From Galdieria partita (Eukaryota; Rhodophyta; Bangiophyceae; Galdieriales; Galdieriaceae): 64,000 nucleotides of DNA. The stretch spans positions 62,001 through 126,000 of the forward strand of contig BQMJ01000009.1 of NCBI GenBank assembly GCA_025991245.1. Reading direction: 5' to 3'. Numbering within the stretch: position 1 is the stretch's first letter; every line of letters starts with the position of its first letter. Below are positions 53,904 through 63,815 of this stretch, piece by piece. Under the pieces are notes generated by a model. The model had not been told where the DNA came from. It ran no database searches and saw only the letters and a program-made list of their open reading frames with translations. The position numbers and the translations under genes are program-made.

Positions 53904-54837
53904 GATTGTGAAAACAAAATGTGAAAATGACAAGATCTGAAAATGGCATTTCTTCCTCGAGTTGTGAAGAAAATGGCCGTCGAAGAGGAAGAAATCCTCA
54001 CATTCCTCTCTGCCCCATCCAATATCCTAAAACCCTCTCTCGTCCACTATCCAACAAAAAGTAACCATTCTTCTGGTTTTTATCTTGTGAGAGTGGACTC
54101 TTCCGTGATATGTCAGAAAAAAGGACCCTGACCTGATTGTCATAGAAAAAATACCTTGATTGCCACTATCAACGAGTATTCTTCATATCCATAAGAACGG
54201 CCAACGTAAGGTAGCTCAATATAGAATAAAAATATTTCAACTAATTTACATCCATTGGATAACGATATATGCCCAAGTTTCTTTTTTGGGTTGATTTGTT
54301 ATCACACCACAACTAGTTGGAAACAACCAGCCAATACATTGACTATTCTATCGTTGTTGGGAGTTGCCTTGATTGTCTAATAGAATTGAACATCCCATGG
54401 AAGCAAGTTTGGAATTTTCCACAGAGATGAAGACGGAGGCGGATTGTTGTTGGTGAGTTGTGGTGTTGTTCTTTGTGAAAAGAGTCGGTGTTTGGGAACA
54501 AAAAGCTGTCTTGAAAGCTTCTGTCTTGGCAACAGCAGCAATTTTGTGGGTTTATATTGTACATTGTGTGATTGTGGTCACTCTGCTGATTCATATTGTT
54601 GCTGTACTATTCAAGTGGTAAAGAGACATTGAAGAAAGAGTCTCAAGTTGGATATACATTGCAGTGAAATTTTCTGTTATTGCTGCTTACCTCCTCGAAA
54701 AACAAGAGGGAAAAGAGGGGTTGATGTGAAACCGCCTCCATCCAACCGTCTCTTCTAGTCACAGTTGTCTCCCTTTCCTTTTACTCTGGAAGAATTTTTG
54801 TTTACTTTTCCCAGTTATCTAATTGGTTGATTGACAC
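53904..54837. other. Divergent intergenic region, GAPN / SHAQKYF MYB
   Basis: A 934-bp gap between outward-facing genes. A short open frame (53943-54131) begins 40 bp from the GAPN start but lacks recognisable features. The rest shows no RNA gene, repeat family or named promoter element that I can support. Confidence 0.5.
53943..54131 (+). CDS. Doubtful small open frame, 62 residues
   Basis: An ATG-initiated frame (MAFLPRVVKKMAVEEEEIL, then FLSAPSNILKPSLVHYP) divergent from GAPN. There is no known domain or signal. A possible 37-nt intron from a GTGAGA at 54087 would alter the last residues. I list it only because it has a good ATG and a mixed, protein-like composition; it could equally be 5' untranslated DNA. 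Confidence 0.2.
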   Translation: MAFLPRVVKKMAVEEEEILTFLSAPSNILKPSLVHYPTKSNHSSGFYLVRVDSSVICQKKGP

Positions 54838-56259
54838 ATGAATACTTTTTCCTTTCCTACTATAGAAACTCTGGAATGTACTGTGGATTCCAACCAAACC
54901 GACGATAAAACCCAAGACCATCATCGAGTATGCACTACTACTCATGTTTCTCAACAACGGAATCAAACAGCGTCATCTTTGTGTTCATCTAAAAGTGAAA
55001 ACAACTCACTCAGCATCGGTTGTTATGAAATATCACAACATACTACAGGAGAAGTGTCATCTTTTGCAGTGGAAAGTGTTCATTCGGTGGATGAAGAGAC
55101 TCAGCGAGAAAGCTCTAGGCGTCGGAAACCGTATGTCATGAAGAAACCACGAGAAGTATGGACTTCAGAAGAACATCAACGATTTGTACAAGCTATTCAG
55201 TTGTACCATAGAGATTGGAAACAAATTGAGAAACACGTAGGAACAAAGAATGTACTACAGATTCGTTCACATGCACAAAAGTATTTTTCCAAAGTTCAAA
55301 AATATCAAACGGGAGAATATGTACCTCCTCCGAGACCTAAACGAAAATATTCTCACCACAGCAGGCAACGACAGCAAGAAGAAACAAGTCCATTGGATCG
55401 TTCCATGTTGTTATCCTATGATGAGGTCGACAACAGCGCAGTACTTCCACAAGGCCCTGGACCTCCTAATAAGTGCTCAGATAGCAACTTGGATTCTCAT
55501 TGGCGATGGAGTGAACAAGACAACTCTTCCAACGCTAAGAGTAGCACTAGTAGTGGTAGACATCCATCAACACTTTCTTCTGTCAATGGATATTCAGTGT
55601 TCAACCCTACAATGAATGATATGCCTCAAGTCTTATCTTATACCAAACAAAATAATGGAATGTCTCTATCTCCCGCAGTTGTTTGGATGCATACCACTTG
55701 TGGTTGGTGTCTTGTGCCAGTCTATCCATACGTAAATCATATTCAGAATAGGAATAATCATGATGATGGAGTATGGAATCACAATATACCCAATACGACT
55801 ATCTTTCCTTATCATCCATCAATAATGCCAACATCACCATCATCGTTATTATTAGGAGGAGTTGCTAATGGTTATAATCAACTTCATTCAACGGGTTTGG
55901 AGTCCAATCGTAAGCCAATGTCGTCATCCTCACTACAACCTAACCATGATTGCAACACAAAGTTTCATGGAAAAGTGAATGAGGAAATTTCTTGTTATCC
56001 AAATGTTGAAGAGAAATTCCATTCTAACAACATTGCACCAGAAACCCATTCCTGTAATGAACCTTGTTCAGATGTGGAAGTGCGTCATCCTTGTTGTCCC
56101 GGTTCACAAAGTTCTTCCGATCCTTGTTCCAATAGTTCTTCTCCTCATTCATGTCAAAATAAGTATTGTAAAGTCAATCCAATGTCACAAGGTGGTACAC
56201 AAATGTCACATTTGATATCAGTAGCTCTTCAAGATTGGGTGGAGTGGAATCAAGAATAG
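54838..56259 (+). CDS. Single-repeat SHAQKYF MYB transcription factor
   Basis: A 473-residue single-exon protein with one MYB repeat of the CCA1/LHY/REVEILLE class. The repeat is at about residues 104-150: REVWTSEEHQRFVQAIQLY, DWKQIEKHVGTKNVLQIRSH, then SHAQKYFSKVQK and a Pro-rich PPPRPKRKY. In plants such proteins bind evening-element-type sites and run or read the circadian clock. The N- and C-terminal regions are low-complexity (Ser, Asn, His, Cys) with no other domain; the C-terminus has a Cys/Ser cluster (HPCCPGSQSSSDPCSNSSS). Whether this alga uses it in a clock is unknown. It converges on oligopeptidase B. Confidence 0.92.
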   Translation: MNTFSFPTIETLECTVDSNQTDDKTQDHHRVCTTTHVSQQRNQTASSLCSSKSENNSLSIGCYEISQHTTGEVSSFAVESVHSVDEETQRESSRRRKPYVMKKPREVWTSEEHQRFVQAIQLYHRDWKQIEKHVGTKNVLQIRSHAQKYFSKVQKYQTGEYVPPPRPKRKYSHHSRQRQQEETSPLDRSMLLSYDEVDNSAVLPQGPGPPNKCSDSNLDSHWRWSEQDNSSNAKSSTSSGRHPSTLSSVNGYSVFNPTMNDMPQVLSYTKQNNGMSLSPAVVWMHTTCGWCLVPVYPYVNHIQNRNNHDDGVWNHNIPNTTIFPYHPSIMPTSPSSLLLGGVANGYNQLHSTGLESNRKPMSSSSLQPNHDCNTKFHGKVNEEISCYPNVEEKFHSNNIAPETHSCNEPCSDVEVRHPCCPGSQSSSDPCSNSSSPHSCQNKYCKVNPMSQGGTQMSHLISVALQDWVEWNQE

Positions 56260-56349
56260 TTGGAATATATATATATATACATACTCATCAATAAATAGAT
56301 ATAAGAGGGCACAATTCTTGAAAAGGAACAAACAGAGCATATATAAGGA

Positions 56350-58712
56350 TTATTTATGAATACCCCAACACTTTAATAGAAAAGCATATTCAAGTGCGTC
56401 TTCTAACAAACGATCATATCGACCACTCTTAGAAAAGTGTCCACCATCCAAATTCACTTTGAGTAACACTGGATGATCATCTTTTTTATAATCGCGAAGT
56501 TTCAATACCCATTTTGCAGGTTCCCAATAGCCTACTCGAGGATCATGTAAACCAGCGGTTACTAAAATGGGAGGATAGTTCTTATGTTGAACATTGTCAT
56601 AAGGTGAATAGGACAAAATATAATCATAATATTCTTTTTGACGCGGATCTCCCCATTCTTCACGTTCCTTAATAGTCAATGGAATAGTATCATCCAACAT
56701 GGTGGTTAACACATCCACAAAAGGAACTCCTGCAACGGCTGCACAAAACAAGCCTTCAGGTGCCATATTCAACGTCGCGCCTATTAACAATCCACCTGCA
56801 CTCCTTCCAGTTATGGCTACTTTACCAAAACTCGAATATTTTTGTTCCAAAAGATAATCACAAACATCAAGAAAATCTGTAAAAGTATTCTTCTTGTTGA
56901 AATATTTTCCTTGTTCATACCATTCTCTTCCTAATTCTCCTCCACCTCGAATATGTGCAATAGCAAATACAACCCCTCTATCCAAAAGACTCAAAAGACC
57001 TAAAAGTATTGTTGTTTCAAGTACTGATCAATTTGAAGTTATTTACTTACCAGAGTCAAATACGGGGTCATTACTTATTTCATAAGCACCATATCCTTCC
57101 AATAACAGAGGTGATGTTCCATCTTGACGAAATAAATCTTTCCTATATACGATAGAAACGGGTATATTGGCACCGTCTCTAGCTTTGGCCCATAATCGTT
57201 TTGTCACATAATTCTGTAAACGAGTAGTGTTCACGATGCTTTGTCTCCATTTCAACACCATTTGATAAGTATTCAAATCAATATCATAAACTGAATGAGG
57301 ACATGCCAACGAACTATATTCAATACGTGCCACTGCTGAATGATATTCTCCGGATAAATGAGAAAGACTATACGCTTCTTCAGGAAAATGAATGATATGA
57401 GGAGATGAAATGTCCAGTTTTTGGTGATCACTGAAAGAATACACTGCCAACTCCTGTAATCCATTTCTACGTTGTAAAACTACCAAATGATTCTCAAAAG
57501 TACGCAAGTCTTCCAGCACTATCTTGTCTTGTTTCTCATGATGATGTACAAGTTCCTTCTCCCATTGGGAAGGATTGGATAAAGGAGCTACACATATCTT
57601 TCTATTAGGAGCGTCTTCATTTGTCAAGTAATAAAAATAGTCTTCTCTATCAGAGACATCATAATCGACTCCCTTGTTGCATTCATATCAATAGGGATAT
57701 ATACACAAAGACTGCATAGTACTTACTTGTTTACGAGGAATCAATACTTTCCAAGAAGAATTGGGACGATTGGCATCCAAAGCAGAGACTTCACTTGTTT
57801 CTGCACTACGACAATGCAAATAAATGAAACGATCGGTGGGTGACTTGTGCAAAGACAAGTAATAAGCATCATCACGTTCTCTATATAATGTGGCATCTTC
57901 CAACGAAGATTGGCTCAGTCTATGTCTCCATAATCGATCTGGTCGATCTAAACTATCCTTGGTAAGATAAAATATTGTTTCATTATCATTCGCCCACGCA
58001 ATATCTCCTGAACAGTCCCTAATAATATCGTCCAATAAAGTACCTAAACATTGTCAAAACAATCAACAAACTTTCATATCTACTTGCCATCATTCAAGTT
58101 TTTGAATCTTACAACATATCTTTCTGCTCCACTCGTATCATCTGCATAGGCTAACAAAGAGTGATCTGGACTCACTTCAAAAGCTCCTATCCTATAATTT
58201 TCATAACCAGCTGCCAATTGATTGGCATCCAACAGTATTTCTTCTGGTTGTGACTCGTCCATCTTATCAACTACAGAAACTGATGTAGTATTATCGACTA
58301 CTTTTCTACGACAATATATTGGAAATTGTTTTCCAGTCTCCATTCGTTGATAATAATAATAAGGACCTTTTCTATAAGGAAACTTGGCATAGTCATCCTC
58401 TTTCATTCTTTGTTTCATTTCTTCAAATAGTACTTGTTGTAATCCTTGGGTGTCAGCCAGTGTTGAGTTGACATATTCGTTTTCCTTTTCCAAATGGTCA
58501 ATAATTTCTCTATCACTTCTAGAATTGTCTCTCAACCAGTAAAATTCATCAATTCGAACTTGTCCATGCGCATCCATAGCAAATGGTCTCCTTGTAGGAA
58601 CAGGTGGCGCCATTTTCGCAGTAAGATCGGCGAGCACTGGTTGTTTCCATAGCCACTGTGTTGTGACATACGCAGTTGCAAGAGACATTCCTACTTTCCA
58701 TATTCTGCTCAT
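56350..58712 (-). CDS. Oligopeptidase B (prolyl oligopeptidase family S9A)
   Basis: A serine peptidase cutting short peptides after Arg/Lys. Four exons (58712-58088, 58043-57727, 57672-57051, 56999-56350) give 737 residues. The seven-bladed propeller opens with RIDEFYWLRDNSRSDREII. The catalytic domain has LEGYGAYEISNDPVFDSG, AHIRGGGELGREWYEQGK, the nucleophile elbow ITGRSAGGLLIGA, the Asp region AGLHDPRVGYWEPAKW and the His in GGHFSKSGRYDRL, so the triad is complete. The N-terminus (MSRIWKVGMSLATAYVTTQWLW) may be a membrane anchor or targeting signal. The first intron (58087-58044) is GC-AG. Upstream open frame lacks another ATG, so 58712 is the start. Confidence 0.93.
58044..58087 (-). other. 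GC-AG intron in oligopeptidase B
   Basis: 44 nt, minus strand, donor GATG|GCAAGTAGAT and acceptor TGTTTAG|GTACTT. The join gives LNDGTLLDDIIRD in frame; a TAG lies in frame just inside the intron. Confidence 0.85.
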
Positions 58713-58799
58713 TTTTTGAACTTTGTCTATTCTATCTATGTATGTACGCAACAAGTTAGTTGTAGTGCGCAGTCCACTGAACTCTATACCAATTGTGGA

Positions 58800-59706
58800 A
58801 TGTCCAACTTCACCAAAATTGCTTTGGAGCCTTTTGCTTATCGACACTTTCAACCGGACTTTGCGGGTAACTAGAAAAGTGCTTTGAGATATTATTCTTG
58901 TTTGATTATGTAGGAACTAAAATTCCCATTGCTAAACAAGAATTTGTTTCGAAAATCAATGACTATTATGAAACTTGTGAAAACGCTGCCGAGGCAAGTA
59001 GTTGAGATAGAATAGTGTTGAAGTCCATATTGGAAATAGTTGTCTCAAATACCTCCTTTGAGAGATGGATATGCTTGGTTTTGTAAACATTTGTTTGTAC
59101 CCAACTTTGTAGGTGCTACAGTTGGTAGGTAACGACCCAAAAGCCAACTAGTTAGTTTGACTATTTCTATGAAGGAGTCGTTCCTATAACAGAGTCCAAC
59201 GAACACTTGTTGAAAACTGCTTATGAAGCAAGAACTCCTCAAGTATGTCTATTTATCTTTTTTTTTTATTGGGTTCACATTCCTATGAGGAACTTCCAGT
59301 GTTGACTCGCTTTTTTCCTGCTAACAAGGTATCTACTTGGATAGCCAAGTAAGTAGTTGAATTCCATATTCCTTACAAATATGACTATACATTAGATATT
59401 TGGACATTATTCTCTATCATCGACAACAAGTTATCAAAGAACGAACTCAACGAGAAGAAGAATTACCTCTCGAGGTAACAAGTCATCCAATAGTTTAATC
59501 ACTCAAAAAGTTTCCATATTATTTAGCAAGCTGAATGGTATATTGTGAATATCAAAGCACAAGATGAAGATTACGAACTTCCTATGCAGCCCATCACGAT
59601 CATGCGAAATGCCTGTCTATCACAAGGCGGCAGTGGAATAGCTATCGATCGCCAACAATATATGCAATCTGTTCATTATTGGTCCCAACATGCCACAATA
59701 AAGTAA
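58800..59706 (+). CDS. DUF3228-type conserved protein, seven small exons
   Basis: A gene made of exons too short to stand out as open frames: 58800-58866, 58914-58993, 59040-59124, 59175-59242, 59290-59348, 59396-59474 and 59527-59706, joining in one frame to 205 residues. The product reads ALEPFAYRHFQPDFAGTKI, DGYAWFCKHLFVPNFVGATV, ITESNEHLLKTAYEARTP, ELPVLTRFFPANKV, KYLDIILYHRQQVIKERT, WYIVNIKAQDEDYELPMQP and ITIMRNACLSQGGSGIAID. I recognise this as the DUF3228 family of uncharacterised proteins from protists, algae and some bacteria; no activity is known. Intron 2 is GC-AG, the other five GT-AG, all 46-52 nt. The stop lies 3 bp from the stop of the convergent C2H2 gene. Confidence 0.82.
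58994..59039 (+). other. GC-AG intron in the DUF3228-type gene
   Basis: 46 nt, donor GCCGAG|GCAAGTAGTT and acceptor GAAATAG|TTGTCT. Using the GT three bases further on gives an early stop. Confidence 0.85.
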
Positions 59707-59709
59707 ATC

Positions 59710-61233
59710 TTATGAAAACTCTTCATTTCTTCTTCTACAATGCGTTATCAATGACAAAAACTTTTCATTGCAAGGAAGAATGAAAGCAATAGGTGAGTTT
59801 TGCTTATCCCAACGAGTCAAAGATTGATAAGCTTGTCTACATAAGACTGCAAAATGTCCATAAATATCTCTCAAATACTTTTCATTCCTAGATAAGGCAA
59901 ACAACTTGCAATCTTCTGAATAACCGCATGCCACATAAGACAACAAGTCACCCAATAAATATAACAAATGCATCAATAGATATCCTCGAGTATTGTTCTG
60001 ATGGAAAGAACCCCAAAGAAAACTCCAAACCTTCTTGTTTTGTAATAATAGCCATGAGACATAAATATCTGAAAAATGACAAACATTTTGTTGTAAATAG
60101 ATCATATATTTGAGACATAACAGAATACCACGCAACTCTGAATCATCCATCACATCGAATAATAAAGGCCTCTTGTCTATAAAAGAAGAAATATTGTCGT
60201 TATTTCCTGTAAATAATAAAACTTGAATAGAAACTCCAACCACTTGTTCCAATATCCATAGTATCTCCATATCTTGTCCTTCGACAGCTCTTGATAGTTT
60301 ACAAAATTGCCAATGATTATTATTCTGATTCAGTTGTTGTAGTAATCGTTGTTCTATCATAGAGTTCCAACGAGTAGTTGTCAAAGATAACAAAATGGAG
60401 TCAAAAGGAAGACAATAGGGTATCGCTAAGTCATCCAATATATGGACCGAACTCTCACTCAAGTTGTGCAACTTTTCTTTCACAAATAACATCACTTCTC
60501 GTCTTTCATTCACATCTGATGACTTGTAACTTACATAATGTTCAAACAACTTTAATTCTTCCGATAAACAATGATAAATACTTTCGGAACCAAACTTGTC
60601 TTTGATAGTTGATGATAGCCATGGAGGTTCTACAATTGGTAAACTTTCACAATATTCAGAGTTATAAACAGGCTGAGAATCGACCAAAACGTCTTTCAAC
60701 GACAATGGACTAATAGATGGTATACCAACTCTAATGTCTTCCGAGTCAGTAAATACTTTTGGGTGATAAAAATAATAACTACAATAAAAGCAATAACAAC
60801 TCTCTTGTAACTGAACAAGCTTTTGTGTAAAAGGAGAGACTTCCATTCTTTCAGTATATGGAGTTGATAAAGTATGAGCTGTTATATTACGGTTTGAACA
60901 AGTTACTGAAACATAATGGGATGAAGAGTTTGTACCTTCCCTATTCTTTTGTTGACTCCATTCCACAGTGTCTGATTGTCTTTTGAAAGGGAATATATTT
61001 TCACTATTGTAGATGGTAGTCTTCTTTCGGTGTTTGACATCGCTTACGTGCTTCTGAAGAAAGCTTTTGGTAGGCTCCACAGAAATCTTACAAAAAGGAC
61101 AATAGAAATAGGAGGAACCGTCATTACTTTCCAACAAGTGAATACTTTTGGCATAGTTTCTTATTTCTTCGGGTATACAGTTGCTTTGTCTCCAATCATT
61201 CCGTTTCTTTAAAGGAGTCACGACACTTTTCAT
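59710..61233 (-). CDS. C2H2 (matrin-type) zinc finger protein, otherwise unknown
   Basis: A single-exon 507-residue protein. One zinc finger near the N-terminus (residues 45-68) reads YCPFCKISVEPTKSFLQKH followed by VSDVKHRKK, i.e. C-x2-C-x13-H-x5-H. That wide His spacing is typical of matrin/U1-C-type fingers that bind RNA or act in splicing. The remaining ~400 residues contain further cysteines (CYCFYCSYYF) and then a helical region with Leu-rich segments (GILLCLKYMIYLQQN; GYLLMHLLYLLGDLLSYVACG) that I cannot place. RNA-related function is inference from the finger alone. Its start codon is 16 bp from that of the RCC1-repeat gene on the other strand. Confidence 0.7.
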   Translation of the reverse strand: MKSVVTPLKKRNDWRQSNCIPEEIRNYAKSIHLLESNDGSSYFYCPFCKISVEPTKSFLQKHVSDVKHRKKTTIYNSENIFPFKRQSDTVEWSQQKNREGTNSSSHYVSVTCSNRNITAHTLSTPYTERMEVSPFTQKLVQLQESCYCFYCSYYFYHPKVFTDSEDIRVGIPSISPLSLKDVLVDSQPVYNSEYCESLPIVEPPWLSSTIKDKFGSESIYHCLSEELKLFEHYVSYKSSDVNERREVMLFVKEKLHNLSESSVHILDDLAIPYCLPFDSILLSLTTTRWNSMIEQRLLQQLNQNNNHWQFCKLSRAVEGQDMEILWILEQVVGVSIQVLLFTGNNDNISSFIDKRPLLFDVMDDSELRGILLCLKYMIYLQQNVCHFSDIYVSWLLLQNKKVWSFLWGSFHQNNTRGYLLMHLLYLLGDLLSYVACGYSEDCKLFALSRNEKYLRDIYGHFAVLCRQAYQSLTRWDKQNSPIAFILPCNEKFLSLITHCRRRNEEFS

Positions 61234-61249
61234 TTCTCTATTTTGGGTA
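61234..61249. promoter_or_regulatory. 16-bp divergent start-codon gap
   Basis: Non-coding DNA between the start codons of the C2H2 gene and the RCC1-repeat gene. As with 50059-50069, promoter elements must overlap coding sequence if both starts are right. Confidence 0.5.
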
Positions 61250-62868
61250 ATGACAAAAGCAGTTACACAATGGATGTTTTCTTATTGGAAGAATGGTCGA
61301 GTTGGAAATTTTATTTTTTATCCTATTTCATATTGTAAACACAAGTCAAAGGGAACAAGAAATATAGTATATGCTTGGGGTAACTCGGACGGTGGTTGGA
61401 CTGGTCACTTGCCTAGTGAAGTAGCTGGAAAAGCAAGTTGAGGCCTTTATCGTCAAATACTACAAACTAATGATGGGATATAGGAATATGAAGATCACGT
61501 TTCAGGTGCCACTTCAGTATACAGACCCAAAATAGTTGCATCCTTACAAAGTATTGGCTCCTTTGTATATATCTATGTATATCTATGCTCACTATCGCAT
61601 ACATACTTGTGTATATCTAGATAAGAGTATTCGAGATGTAGCTTGTGGACAAGGATTCACTTTGTTTGTGACTAGACAAGGCCAAGTATATTCTTCTGGT
61701 GTAGGTAGATATGGTCAGGTAAGGAAGACAATCCAATTGTCCATATAATCTCCTTCCATTATCGACCTCTCATGATGAATACTCTAGTTGGGTTTAGGTT
61801 CTTTGAAAGAAGTAGAAGGAATAACTGTGATTGATTCCATACCTGAGAGAGTCATAACTTGTGCTGCAGGAGATAGACATTCCTTGTTTGTAACAGGTAT
61901 TCAACTCTTTGGCATTTTTTGATCACTCAACTATATATATATATATCACTTAGAACAAGGTCATCTATATACTTGTGGTTATGGAAAGCGTGGAGAATTA
62001 GGACTAGGAACAACTTGTCGACGTATAGAAACTCCTCAATTAATAGAATCCCTAGCAAGAGAAGATGAAAGAATCATCAAAGTTGCAGCAGGACATGGAT
62101 TTTCTGTAGCTTTATCTGAATCTGGCAAGGTATGTATGTCTCCATCTAGTCCTATATCGATGATGAATAACATTGAACAATTCCTTATAGGTCTACAGTT
62201 TTGGTTCAGCCAACGATGGACATTTAGGACATGGAGAAGTACCTGGTGGAATCTTCTTATGGGAGCCATTTCATTCTCATCGACATATGGAAACGAGTCC
62301 TCGTTTGATAAGAGCGTTAGAAAAGGAACAAATGGAATATATTTCATGTGGTTCAGGACATGTATTTGCTATCAATAAGGAAGGTGTAGCCTTTGGTTGG
62401 GGTTGTGGTCGATATCATTGTTTTGCAACGAGAGAGGAAGTCAATTGGGAACAACCTCAACCCTTACTTCATCTTCCTGGTCCTTGGAAACAAATAGTTT
62501 CTGGAGGAGCTCACACTTTGGGACTTACTAGAGGAGGTCAAGTATGGGCTTGGGGTGTTAACCATTTTGGATGTTTAGGAGTTGGAGAACAAAGTATTTC
62601 TCCTGGAGAGCCTCAAATGGTAGAGAAACTATTGCAATTGGCAAAAGAACCCATACAATGGATTGCAGCAGGATGGTTCTTTTCTATGGCTGTAGATAGT
62701 GAAGGATATGTATATAGTTGGGGACGTGGACAGGCAGGAGCACTTGGAACAGGAGAAGATGAAGATAAATGGGAACCCGTTGCTATTCAAAAGGAAAATG
62801 GAGAACCTCTTCAAGTAGATCGAATTTATGCAGGAATGAATTATGCCATTGCAGTGAAAGATGAATAA
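61250..62868 (+). CDS. RCC1-repeat (beta-propeller) protein
   Basis: A regulator-of-chromosome-condensation-type propeller of 436 residues in six exons (61250-61432, 61484-61550, 61621-61718, 61788-61896, 61954-62129, 62191-62868). Repeats are recognisable from VYAWGNSDGGWTGHLP, DVACGQGFTLFVTRQGQVYSSG, CAAGDRHSLFVTEQGHLYTCG, VAAGHGFSVALSESGKVYSFG, YISCGSGHVFAINKEGVAFGWG, IVSGGAHTLGLTRGGQVWAWG and IAAGWFFSMAVDSEGYVYSWG. Such proteins range from Ran exchange factors to mitochondrial WBSCR16-type proteins; nothing here proves Ran activity. The N-terminus is basic/aromatic and might target an organelle. Intron 1 is best read as GC-AG, with a GT alternative; intron 2 uses the donor at 61551. Confidence 0.87.
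61433..61483 (+). other. Probable GC-AG intron in the RCC1-repeat gene
   Basis: 51 nt, donor GGAAAA|GCAAGTTGAG and acceptor GATATAG|GAATAT. An alternative GT donor at 61437 with acceptor at 61493 keeps the same frame, so this one is less sure than the others. Confidence 0.55.
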
Positions 62869-62890
62869 AGGCAATCCCTGATCAAAGGAA

Positions 62891-62900
62891 TTTTGGCGCC
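62891..62900. promoter_or_regulatory. Candidate E2F/DP site upstream of the last gene
   Basis: TTTTGGCGCC matches the E2F consensus and is the exact reverse complement of the element before Polo-like kinase. It lies about 40 bp upstream of a TATA-like box and 91 bp upstream of the proposed start codon. Confidence 0.45.
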
Positions 62901-62931
62901 ATGGGAATGAAGACTTGTTTTGTGTATTGCC

Positions 62932-62939
62932 TATATAAA
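62932..62939 (+). promoter_or_regulatory. TATA-like box
   Basis: TATATAAA lies about 52 bp before the ATG at 62991. A start of transcription some 30 bp downstream would leave a short leader and favour that ATG over the one at 62901. Confidence 0.45.
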
Positions 62940-62990
62940 CTTGGAAACTATGCCACCCATACTTTGCATACTTCGCAATATCAGCTAGGA

Positions 62991-63815
62991 ATGGATACTC
63001 AGAGAAAATTATTGGGGAAAACTGCTAAGCATCACTACCCTCGTTCAACCATACAAGTTCTCCGTGCTGTCGCTTCCAAGGAGAGTTCTACCCACGTAAG
63101 GAAACAGTTGGCAGATAGTTTAAACGAAGAGGCACTCAAATTAGTGGGATACCTTTACGGACATCGTTCCTTATTCGTTGCTGGCGAAGGATTCGATACC
63201 GTTGCTGCTACACTCTTTCGAAAGCTTGACACGGCAAGTGCCTACCCAACGGTAAGAAACTGTCTATTGTATATTATCATCAAAAGGTACTGAACGAAGA
63301 TCGTCAGTTGCAAGAATTGAACGTCAGTCGTTCGTCGTTGCCTGGGATTGAAGCTGTGATACCTATCGTCACTAACAAGCAACATATCCTCGACGTGCTT
63401 TCACGGAACATGCGAATAGAGAACGGCCAATTGCCACGAGAAGAAGAAGAAGAAGAAGAACAGGACACAGTAATAGAGACTGTGTTGCTTTCCCTTTTCC
63501 AAAAGTTCTTTCGTTTACTTGTTTATGCTATTGCAACTTATTCAACCGACTATATGGATGAAAACAGTTTCATGTTGTTGGAACATTTGTTTCGGGTAAG
63601 TTTTAGATGAAGAAAATGACTTGTTGAGTGGATATGTTGTTCTCATTTGTTTTTGGATATCTTAGGAAATGAAAGTGGAAAAAAGTGTGGTTATGCGCCG
63701 CTTTGATTTATTGAAAGGAGAAATACAACAAGTGGTACCTCAACATTTATGGAAAGAATGTTTGGCCGTCATTCATGTTTTGGAGACTCGTTTACAGCGA
63801 ATGAATATTTCGTGA
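62991..63815 (+). CDS. Unrecognised protein with acidic run, three exons
   Basis: Exons at 62991-63251, 63287-63595 and 63666-63815 give 239 residues in one frame. I recognise no family. The N-terminal third is basic and helical (LLGKTAKHHYPRSTIQVLRAVASK; SLNEEALKLVGYLYGHRSL); the middle has a Glu run (REEEEEEEQD) encoded by a GAA repeat; the C-terminus is helical (FQKFFRLLVYAIATYSTDYMDENSF; KGEIQQVVPQHLWKECLAVIHVLETRL). The first intron is only 35 nt; without it the frame stops at once. An ATG at 62901 would add 30 residues, but a TATA-like box lies downstream of it. An E2F-type site upstream hints at cell-cycle expression. Confidence 0.65.

Noticed and set aside
58713-58853. Longer oligopeptidase B frame reaching 58853 and overlapping the DUF3228-type start
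   Set aside because: The upstream extension begins at TTG and has no ATG before 58712, so the apparent antisense coding overlap is not supported.
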